A DNA stretch of 13,398 nt, from the NCBI GenBank assembly GCA_029986195.1, contig DALTYF010000005.1, positions 1 through 13,398 on the forward strand, given 5' to 3'. Positions 1 to 5,797 of this stretch are shown in pieces. The position numbers and the translations under genes were made by a program. The DNA is from Methanocorpusculum sp. (GTDB lineage: Archaea; Halobacteriota; Methanomicrobia; Methanomicrobiales; Methanocorpusculaceae). The notes below the pieces were generated by a model, which was not told the DNA's origin, made no database searches, and saw only the letters and a list, made by a program, of their open reading frames with translations. Each line of letters begins with the position of its first letter. The stretch's first letter is position 1.

Positions 1-17
1 TTTTTTTCTGAAAACAC

Positions 18-398
18 TTAAAAAATTATTTTTTTCTCGGAATATTTTTCCGCCGCCGGATCGTTTTGCGGCAGGGTTGCGAGCAGGCATTTGATGGTGT
101 GCTCATGATTTTCAATAATCTTCAGAAGGAGGGAACGCTCCTGCTCCATCTGCTGCATCATGGAAGCTATCTGATATTCAAGATTCTGTAACTGCTCAGA
201 TAGTTTTGTGATCTCTTCCAGAGATGAAGATGTCACACCAGATGTACCACCTATCTCGACCCAGTGACGGCACGCCCCGTTTATCTCAGCAGTTCGGTCA
301 TGATAATTTTGAAGAGCAAGTCTATCTACCTCTTTTAGAATACTATCAGGCATCCGGAACGTAACAGAAGTAGAGGGATTGATCTTCGATCTCGCCAT
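18..398 (-). CDS. Ribbon-helix-helix-type DNA-binding protein with coiled-coil tail
   Basis: A 126-residue protein. Residues about 9-48 fit a ribbon-helix-helix DNA-binding fold: a short strand (TSVTFRM), a turn at Pro-Asp, helix 1 (SILKEVDRLAL) and helix 2 (DRTAEINGACRHWVEI). Residues about 60-108 are rich in Glu, Gln and Leu with heptad-like spacing (LEEITKLSEQL onwards) and should form a coiled coil that oligomerises the dimers. Proteins of this type usually repress their own promoter or act as antitoxins; no toxin partner is visible, but the downstream neighbour lies outside the window. The ATG at 396-398 is the only reasonable start and has no clear Shine-Dalgarno. The last codons are very A/T-rich and encode a basic end (EKKIIF). 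The upstream region holds a repeated TTAATGTAAGT that may be its operator. The RHH assignment is by eye, and the target is unknown. Confidence 0.7.
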   Translation of the reverse strand: MARSKINPSTSVTFRMPDSILKEVDRLALQNYHDRTAEINGACRHWVEIGGTSGVTSSSLEEITKLSEQLQNLEYQIASMMQQMEQERSLLLKIIENHEHTIKCLLATLPQNDPAAEKYSEKKIIF

Positions 399-584
399 GG
401 TTTTCTATAATTCTTTCTATTGAACAGTATTACCGTAAGCACTCCCACAAAGGTTAATGTAAGTCAATAGCATACATTAATGTAAGTTATTATAAGACAA
501 AATAAACAAAGAGCGCCAGACAGCAATTCTGAAAAATATGTTATTGATTCCTGGAGAGACATAAACAGAAAAAATCTGAAAAAC
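399..584. promoter_or_regulatory. Divergent intergenic promoter region between RHH regulator and glycosyltransferase
   Basis: This A/T-rich spacer separates the minus-strand RHH gene from the plus-strand glycosyltransferase gene. It contains two exact copies of TTAATGTAAGT (454-464 and 477-487), 23 bp apart; the second is part of the perfect palindrome TACATTAATGTA (473-484). A partial third copy (GTAAG at 435-439) lies about 24 bp further left. TATA-like A/T stretches (for example around 487-497, TTATTATAAG) are present, but no transcription start can be fixed by eye. A purine-rich GGAGAG lies at 553-558, ahead of the plus-strand gene. Confidence 0.45.
454..487. repeat. Pair of 11-bp direct repeats (TTAATGTAAGT), likely RHH operator
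   Basis: The sequence TTAATGTAAGT occurs at 454-464 and again at 477-487, exactly 23 bp apart, and the right copy overlaps the 12-bp palindrome TACATTAATGTA. RHH dimers commonly bind short repeated or palindromic sites spaced by about two DNA turns in their own promoter, so these are the best candidates for an autoregulatory operator. They could also control the divergent glycosyltransferase gene. The function is inference; the repeats are directly visible. Confidence 0.5.
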
Positions 585-1994
585 GTGATCCGGTACAATC
601 ACTATGCCCAGATGCTGCTCATTCTGCTGATCATGGGAGGAATCCTCCGGTTTTACAACTTGGGATATAATTCCCTATGGCTTGACGAAGCATGCACCTA
701 CGACTTTGCCCAACTATCACTCAGCGGGATACTGGAACTAACAACAAAAACCGGAGATGTCAATCCACCTCTATTCTACGCAATAGAACATTTCATACTC
801 GGACTTGGGAACAATGAAATAATTCTCCGATTCATACCCGCACTGCTCGGTATGTTTTCCATTCCGGTGATGTATTTTCTGGGAAGAGAAATCTGCGGAC
901 GACTTGCCGGCATAATCGCTGCGGCACTTCTGACCTTCTCCACATTTCATGTATATTATTCTCAGGATGCAAGAGCTTACACTACAGTTCTGTTCTTCTT
1001 TTCCGTGGCAGTTCTGTTCTACCTTCTTGCACTGAAACGAAACTCAATACCGTACTGGTGCCTCTTCGGCATATTCTGTGCTCTGGCATTCTGGTCTCAT
1101 TTTTACGTATTCATAGGAATCGGAATTATCTTCCTTCACGCCTTCATCATAAAAAGAAACGAGATTCTCAAAAACATTGCCTCAATAAAACCAATCATAA
1201 TCGGACTTCTCTCATTTGTTCTCCTTACATCCCCTCTCCTGTATGGGACGATACAACTCTACTTCATGCGAACCGCATCAGCCCCCACATGGGGAATCTC
1301 CGGATTTGATGTGTTCACCCAAACAATCGTACTGTTCTCCGGAAATGAACTCTACCTGACCATTCTGTTTCTGTTCACCGCAGTAGTTGGAATCCTGTAC
1401 CTCACACTCAACAAAGATAAACAAGGTTTCGTACTTTTGATTGTCATGTTGATCATTCTGCCGTTTATTACCAGTGTGTTCTTCTCATCAATCATGCCGA
1501 TGAGTCCACGCTATCTCATCTTCGTCCTGCCGTTTTACTTCGTTGCAATCGGCACTGCATTTAATCTGATACCAAAAGAGGTTGACGCCAAAAAAGTGGC
1601 TGTGATTGCAATTATTCTGATAGGTTTGGTAAGCATCCCCTACTTCACCTCATACTATACCACATACTCCAAAAATGACTGGAGAGGATTTTCAGAGTAT
1701 CTCACTGCTGAAACACAGAATGGGGACTATGTAGTAGTGCTGCCCGGATACATGACACTGCCGCTTGATTACTATTATGACAGCACAAAGGATGAAACCC
1801 ATGAAATACAGGCTAATTCTGCGAAAAAACTTGAAGAAGAAATAGAACAAACACGAGGGGACACAACTGCATACTATGTAGTCACAGCAGATATTTATGC
1901 GGCAAACCCGGAGGGTGATGCCCTCAACTGGCTGAATGCCAACACCAAATATATTGGAAAAAATATGGGAATCAATCTGTTCATCTCACAATAA
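585..1994 (+). CDS. GT39/PMT-like membrane glycosyltransferase
   Basis: A 469-residue polytopic membrane protein of the GT-C fold (PMT/ArnT-like, glycosyltransferase 39 family). Such enzymes take a sugar from a polyprenyl-phosphate carrier and transfer it to an acceptor on the outer face of the membrane. Visible support: a first membrane span (about 10-21), then WLDE at 32-35 with the acidic pair expected in the first outer loop, NPPLFY at 60-65, and YYSQDAR at 124-130, all typical of the family. Many hydrophobic spans follow to about residue 355, and then a soluble C-terminal part of about 110 residues. The acceptor and sugar are unknown. The GTG at 585 has no nearby Shine-Dalgarno; the ATG at 612 would remove the basic N-terminus. 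The frame is open further up, and an ATA at 561 sits 4 nt after GGAG. The GT2 gene follows 29 bp downstream and is probably cotranscribed. A/T-ending codons are commoner here than in the genes to the right. Confidence 0.82.
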   Translation: MIRYNHYAQMLLILLIMGGILRFYNLGYNSLWLDEACTYDFAQLSLSGILELTTKTGDVNPPLFYAIEHFILGLGNNEIILRFIPALLGMFSIPVMYFLGREICGRLAGIIAAALLTFSTFHVYYSQDARAYTTVLFFFSVAVLFYLLALKRNSIPYWCLFGIFCALAFWSHFYVFIGIGIIFLHAFIIKRNEILKNIASIKPIIIGLLSFVLLTSPLLYGTIQLYFMRTASAPTWGISGFDVFTQTIVLFSGNELYLTILFLFTAVVGILYLTLNKDKQGFVLLIVMLIILPFITSVFFSSIMPMSPRYLIFVLPFYFVAIGTAFNLIPKEVDAKKVAVIAIILIGLVSIPYFTSYYTTYSKNDWRGFSEYLTAETQNGDYVVVLPGYMTLPLDYYYDSTKDETHEIQANSAKKLEEEIEQTRGDTTAYYVVTADIYAANPEGDALNWLNANTKYIGKNMGINLFISQ

Positions 1995-2023
1995 CCCGGA
2001 ACAAACAGAACGGATATTTCAAC

Positions 2024-2765
2024 ATGGAAAAACTCAGTATAATCATCCCGGTCTATAATGATCACACCGCACTTGCCAAGGCACTACCGGCATCAATTAT
2101 GGTACTGGATACGTTACCCCATCCATTTGAGATCATTATTGCCGAAGATGCAAGTTGTGACGGGGGTTATGAAATCTCCAAAAAATTTGCAGAAGCTGAC
2201 AAACGTATCAGACTAAATTACAGCGAAACACGCAGAGGAAAAGGCGGAGCGATCAGCGATGCCGCAAAGATCGCTTTCAGGAGACATCATCTGTTTCTAC
2301 GATGTTGATCTTTCCACTGGGTTGTCCGTACTACGACCCCTGATCAATGCCATACATCGCGGAAATGATATTGCAATCGGGTCGCGGCATCTCCCGCAAA
2401 GTAGTATCACGAGAACCCGCAATCGAAAATATGCGGGAAAATTATTTGTTCATCTCGCTCGTGTACTTCTGGGAGGAGGAGTTACGGATTATCAATGCGG
2501 ATGCAAAGCATTCACACGTGAATCTCTGAATACTCTCATGTCATATGCTCACACACGCGGATGGACGTGGGACACAGAAATTCTTGCGCTTGCACAGAGG
2601 GCGGGTTACAAAATTGCAGAGGTCCCCGTCATCTGGAAAGAAAATGATCGGACCACCCTAAAATGGAGAGATACGTTCAGAATGGGATGGGAAGTACTTA
2701 CATTCGCATGGAAGATTCGAATGTGTGGGTGCCATCCCCAAAAGAACACTCATCCCAAAAAATAG
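2024..2765 (+). pseudogene. GT2 polyprenyl-phosphate sugar synthase (ALG5/DPM-like), frameshifted
   Basis: Two frames together encode one family-2 glycosyltransferase of about 246 residues. Such enzymes move a hexose from a nucleotide sugar to dolichyl phosphate at the cytoplasmic membrane face. Residues 1-84 (2024-2275) hold the Rossmann-like start (LSIIIPVYND), EDAS at 41-44 and RRGKGGAI near 70-77. The other frame, entered at about 2277, gives SGDIICFYDVDLST, whose D93-x-D95 is the metal-binding motif, then QCGCKAFTR and DTEIL, as in dolichyl-phosphate glucose or mannose synthases. The break lies in TTT at 2275-2277: dropping one T restores an unbroken family sequence. If the shift is real, the first frame stops at 2308 and the product lacks the DxD, so it would be inactive. 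No C-terminal membrane span is seen. Everything else is intact, so this is a very recent lesion or a base-call error. It would supply the donor for the GT39 enzyme upstream. Confidence 0.8.
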
Positions 2766-2788
2766 AGGAAACCACATCTGCCCACACC

Positions 2789-2795
2789 TTTTTTT
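2789..2795 (+). terminator. Oligo-T terminator after the GT2 gene
   Basis: A run of seven T residues, preceded by C-rich sequence, lies 23 bp past the GT2 stop codon in the 36-bp gap between the convergent genes. Archaeal RNA polymerase commonly ends transcripts at such U tracts without needing a hairpin. Confidence 0.45.
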
Positions 2796-2801
2796 CCCCA
2801 A

Positions 2802-4073
2802 TTAATCCTTCAGACATCCCAGCGGCACAACGAATACACCGTCATCCCGGCGATACGCAATCTCTGTGCCGGTCAGAATCATCAGAAAAGACGGCTCACG
2901 CATTTTATCAGCATCAACTTTCTCTTTCAGCATCAGCAGATGTTTTGCCGCTTCCTCTATCTCCTTTGCACCGAGTTTCACCTCAATTGCAGCCCATCTG
3001 CCATCATTCAGGCACACAACCGCATCAGATTCAAGACCTGCGGCATCACGGTAATGGAACACCTGCCCGTCAATCGCCTCCGCATATACACGAAGATCGC
3101 GATCGCACAGTGACTCAAAGAGGAAACCGAAATAACGAAAATCATCCAGCAAACGCTCTGGTGTAAGACGCAGAACCGCTCCGGCGATGGATGGATCAAT
3201 AAACTGACGTTTCGGAGATGTACGAACAGCAGTTTTGGAACGCAGTGCAGGATTCCATGCAGGAAGATCCTCGGTTACAAAGATGCGGCTTAATGCGTTC
3301 AGGTACTGGCTGATGGTTTTCTCAGATACACTTTCGTCCCCGCTCCCCATCGCAATATCATCATGAATGGTCTTTATGGTCGCCAGTGTGGAGATATTTC
3401 GGGAAAGAGAACGCAGCAGTGCACGAACCCGCGCAGGATTTCGTTCAATACCATCCACACGGGAAACATCGGTATTGATGATTGCCTCAACATAATCTAT
3501 GGCATGGCGCATGGCATTGTTTTCCGTATCACCGATAGAAGCGGGCCAGCCACCGCGGACAATGGCAAAAGCGATCCGTTCAATAGTCAGCTGGGAGAAA
3601 CTGTCAATCTCTGTCGTACCGTCGAAAAGATCTTTCAGTGACACACTGCCATTGGACTCCTGTGACTCAAACAAACTCATCGGGCGCATCATCAATCGGG
3701 AAATCCTCCCGGTACCGGTGTGTTGTACAACATCATCCTTCGGAACAGCAGAACCGGTCAAAATAAACTGTCCTGCTTCACCCCGCTGATCTACGGCAAA
3801 TCGTACCGCATCCCACAGGACAGGAGCGGTCTGCCACTCATCCAGCAGACGGGGAGTCTCACCTTTCAAAAGCAGAGACGGTTTGGTATCCGCCGCTCTC
3901 AGGTACGATGCCTGCATGTCAGGATCCTGCAGATATAACTGACTTTGTGAGACCTGGGTTGCCGTCCAGGTTTTCCCGCACCATTTCGGCCCCTCAACCA
4001 GTACAGCGCCGCTGGAACCCAGTCGCTCCAAAAGGAGTTTATCCGCAATACGCGGCAAGTATTTCCGTTTCAT
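2802..4073 (-). CDS. AAA+ ATPase with DUF4143 C-terminal domain
   Basis: A 423-residue member of the AAA_14/DUF4143 family of P-loop ATPases, common and often multi-copy in archaea and bacteria and of unsettled biological role. A Walker A loop is seen at 28-35 (GPKWCGKT), a Walker B strand at 75-81 (RLLDEWQ) and a sensor-like ILTGSA at 104-109. The DUF4143 half (about 200-423) contains SRIFVTEDLPAW, a basic stretch before FIDPS, FGFLFESL, and then ESDAVV followed by AIEVKLG (D350, E364, K366), which resembles a PD-(D/E)xK nuclease-like core. Length is normal for the family and both domains look intact. The ATG at 4071-4073 has only a weak CGGA in front of it. It is a single gene, convergent with the GT2 gene and divergent from aspS. 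Its promoter region carries a 23-bp repeat array that may control it. It looks like an accessory gene set among core genes. Confidence 0.85.
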   Translation of the reverse strand: MKRKYLPRIADKLLLERLGSSGAVLVEGPKWCGKTWTATQVSQSQLYLQDPDMQASYLRAADTKPSLLLKGETPRLLDEWQTAPVLWDAVRFAVDQRGEAGQFILTGSAVPKDDVVQHTGTGRISRLMMRPMSLFESQESNGSVSLKDLFDGTTEIDSFSQLTIERIAFAIVRGGWPASIGDTENNAMRHAIDYVEAIINTDVSRVDGIERNPARVRALLRSLSRNISTLATIKTIHDDIAMGSGDESVSEKTISQYLNALSRIFVTEDLPAWNPALRSKTAVRTSPKRQFIDPSIAGAVLRLTPERLLDDFRYFGFLFESLCDRDLRVYAEAIDGQVFHYRDAAGLESDAVVCLNDGRWAAIEVKLGAKEIEEAAKHLLMLKEKVDADKMREPSFLMILTGTEIAYRRDDGVFVVPLGCLKD

Positions 4074-4312
4074 ATTTCCGAAATCCGCTCTACAGCTTCA
4101 TTCCTTCTGTAGGTATTACACTATTGACTTCCGAAAATATCAACATTTCACTTCCTACATTGTGAGCATTTTACTTCCGGAAATGTTGACAATCCACTTC
4201 CGAAAATAGTGTCCGTCCAGCCCCATGACCACGGAGGCACTGTGATACAAACCTCCTGCCCGCCCCGCGGCAAACACTAATCTATCCAGACCGCAAATAA
4301 TACAGAGATTTT
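4074..4312. promoter_or_regulatory. Divergent promoter region of DUF4143 ATPase and aspS
   Basis: This 239-bp spacer separates two divergent genes. The half nearer the ATPase holds the 23-bp repeat array (4127-4218) and a related TTTCCGAAAT (4075-4084) directly in front of the ATPase start codon. The half nearer aspS (about 4219-4312) has a G/C-rich stretch followed by A/T-rich sequence (AAATAATAC at 4294-4302). No convincing TATA box or Shine-Dalgarno is visible for aspS beyond a weak GAG 4 nt before its ATG. Confidence 0.5.
4127..4218. repeat. Array of four tandem 23-bp units beginning ACTTCC
   Basis: Four units begin at 4127, 4150, 4173 and 4196, exactly 23 bp apart. Each starts ACTTCC. 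Units 1 and 4 share the 13-bp ACTTCCGAAAATA; unit 3 is ACTTCCGGAAAT, and unit 2 diverges after ACTTCC. Inside the array TCAACATTTC (4140-4149) is mirrored by GAAATGTTGA (4180-4189). Just outside and at the right edge, CACTATT (4119-4125) is mirrored by AATAGTG (4205-4211), so the array is also a loose dyad centred near 4165. Units are not separated by unique spacers, so it is not a CRISPR array. On the ATPase coding strand each unit ends GGAAGT. A regulator-binding array is the simplest reading. Confidence 0.75.
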
Positions 4313-5602
4313 ATGCGCATCCCAATAAAAGACGTCACCCCCGAATGCGAGCGTGCCGAAGTTGCCGGATGGGTTCACGAAGAACGTGACCTCGGCGGCC
4401 TCACGTTCCTGCTGGTCCGTGACAGAACCGGAATCTTACAGGTAACCATCCCCAAGAAAAAAGTCAGCCCTGAAGTACTCGCCGCAGTCAAGGAAGCAAG
4501 CCGCGAGTCCGTCATCTCCTGCGAAGGAGTGGTCAAGGCAACCGAAAAAGCTCCCGGAGGACGCGAACTTGTCCCGGATACCCTGAAAGTCATCTCCCGC
4601 GCCGCAACACCGCTGCCGCTGGATGTCTCTGAAAAAGTTCCGGCAGATCTGGATACCCGCCTCGACAATCGCTACCTTGACCTGCGCAAGCCGCGTGTCA
4701 ACGCAATCTTTCTGATCCGCAACGCCGCTCTTCGCGCCGTCAGCGAGTACCTCTGGGATCACCACTTCACCCAGGTACAGACCCCGAAGATCGTCGCAGC
4801 CGCAACCGAAGGCGGAACCGAGCTCTTCCCCCTCGCCTACTTCGACAAGGAAGCATTCCTCAACCAGAGCCCGCAGCTCTACAAGCAGATGCTCATGAGC
4901 GCAGGATTTGACCGCGTCTTTGAGATAGGTCCTATCTTCCGTGCAGAAGAGCACAACACCGTCCGCCACTTAAACGAAGCAACCTCGATTGATATCGAGA
5001 TGTCGTTTGCCGACGAACAGGACGCCATGAAAGTGCTCGAAGAGACCGTCTCCTATGCCTACGGCAGGGTCGCCGACACATGCAGCAACGAACTTGCCGT
5101 CCTCGGCTTAAATGACTTCGAGGTCCCGAAGACCCCCTTCCCCAAGATCACCTATCAGGAAGCAATCGACATCGCAACCGCCAAGGGCGAGGCACTCGTC
5201 TTCGGCGATGATCTCTCCACCGCCGCAGAAAAGATCGTCGGTGACGAGATGGGCACGATGTACTTCATCACCGAGTGGCCGTCATCCACGAGACCGTTCT
5301 ACACCATGCCGTTTGAAGACAGACCCGAAGTCTGCAGAGCGTTCGACATGATGCACCCGAGAATGGAACTCTCCTCCGGTGCCCAGCGCTGCCACATCTA
5401 TGATCTGCTGGTCAGCCAGATCAAGGCAAAAGGCCTCAACCCCGACGCATTCGAGTTCTATCTCAACCCGTTCCGCTACGGCATGCCGCCGCACGCAGGA
5501 TGGGGACTGGGCGCAGAGCGGCTCGTCATGACCATGCTCGACCTCCAGAACATCCGCGAAGGCGTACTCTTCCCCCGCGACCGGCACAGAGTCAGCCCGT
5601 AA
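4313..5602 (+). CDS. aspS: Aspartyl-tRNA synthetase, archaeal non-discriminating type (Asp/Asn-tRNA)
   Basis: A 429-residue class II synthetase that activates aspartate and charges tRNA in the cytoplasm. The N-terminal OB-fold anticodon-binding domain (about 1-100) includes VAGWVHEERDLGG and FLLVRDRTG. The catalytic domain shows motif 2 (FRAEEHN, 209-215) and motif 3 (GLGAERLVM, 398-406), plus ATEGGTELFPL near 164-174. The length and lack of a bacterial insertion domain fit the archaeal/eukaryotic type. H22 and P81 fall where archaeal non-discriminating enzymes carry His and Pro and where discriminating ones (Thermococcus) carry Trp and Lys. The enzyme therefore probably also makes Asp-tRNA(Asn), to be amidated by GatCAB. 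That alignment was made by eye. The ATG at 4313 gives the expected N-terminus (MRIPIKDVTP). C-ending codons dominate, suggesting high expression. It is convergent with polC. Confidence 0.93.
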   Translation: MRIPIKDVTPECERAEVAGWVHEERDLGGLTFLLVRDRTGILQVTIPKKKVSPEVLAAVKEASRESVISCEGVVKATEKAPGGRELVPDTLKVISRAATPLPLDVSEKVPADLDTRLDNRYLDLRKPRVNAIFLIRNAALRAVSEYLWDHHFTQVQTPKIVAAATEGGTELFPLAYFDKEAFLNQSPQLYKQMLMSAGFDRVFEIGPIFRAEEHNTVRHLNEATSIDIEMSFADEQDAMKVLEETVSYAYGRVADTCSNELAVLGLNDFEVPKTPFPKITYQEAIDIATAKGEALVFGDDLSTAAEKIVGDEMGTMYFITEWPSSTRPFYTMPFEDRPEVCRAFDMMHPRMELSSGAQRCHIYDLLVSQIKAKGLNPDAFEFYLNPFRYGMPPHAGWGLGAERLVMTMLDLQNIREGVLFPRDRHRVSP

Positions 5603-5726
5603 AAAATCAACTCACCAACTATTTTTCCCAGCATAATTTTCAAAAAAAAAAATTCCACAAAAATATTTTCCAAAAAACACCCCCCGTCAACCAGCTTTCC
5701 GCAGCAGCGAAGCGGCGAGTGCATCG
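5603..5726. terminator. A/T-rich terminator zone between convergent aspS and polC
   Basis: Just past the aspS stop, the plus strand has T5 at 5622-5626 and a second short T4 tract. For the minus-strand polC transcript, A11 at 5642-5652 and A6 at 5672-5677 read as T11 and T6 tracts downstream of the hairpin at 5727-5794. Together these should end transcripts from both sides. A short C-run (5680-5685) and CCGC/GCGG inverted bases near 5699-5715 are also present. No gene is seen. Confidence 0.5.
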
Positions 5727-5794
5727 GAATTTTCCGTTTCTGTCAGGAGGACGGATCAAAGCTCCGTCCCCCTGACATGAGAAACGGGAAATTC
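5727..5794. terminator. Long hairpin immediately 3' of polC
   Basis: The arms are 5727-5755 and 5763-5794, with a 7-nt loop. The outer arm GAATTTTCCGTTTC pairs with GAAACGGGAAATTC with one mismatch (a G-U pair in one orientation). The inner arm TGTCAGGAGGACGGA pairs with TCCGTCCCCCTGACA with one mismatch. A 3-nt bulge (TGA, 5778-5780) separates them. About 29 pairs is far more than an ordinary terminator stem. It starts 3 bp beyond the polC stop codon and is followed, on the polC strand, by T6 and T11 tracts, so it can serve as a terminator or 3'-end stabiliser. Confidence 0.7.
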
Positions 5795-5797
5795 TGA

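Noticed and set aside
1..17. T7 tract at the window edge as a terminator for a plus-strand gene to the left
   Set aside because: Possible, but no upstream gene is in view, so it cannot be supported.
2663..3166. Plus-strand open frame bridging the GT2 end and the DUF4143 gene
   Set aside because: It overlaps two real genes and has low-complexity His/Ser/Pro composition and no start signal.
4127..4218. CRISPR array
   Set aside because: The 23-bp units are contiguous and degenerate with no unique spacers, and no cas genes are present.
4219..4312. tRNA or small RNA upstream of aspS
   Set aside because: No cloverleaf, T-loop or stable hairpin could be drawn; only a short GGAGG/CCTCC pairing is present.
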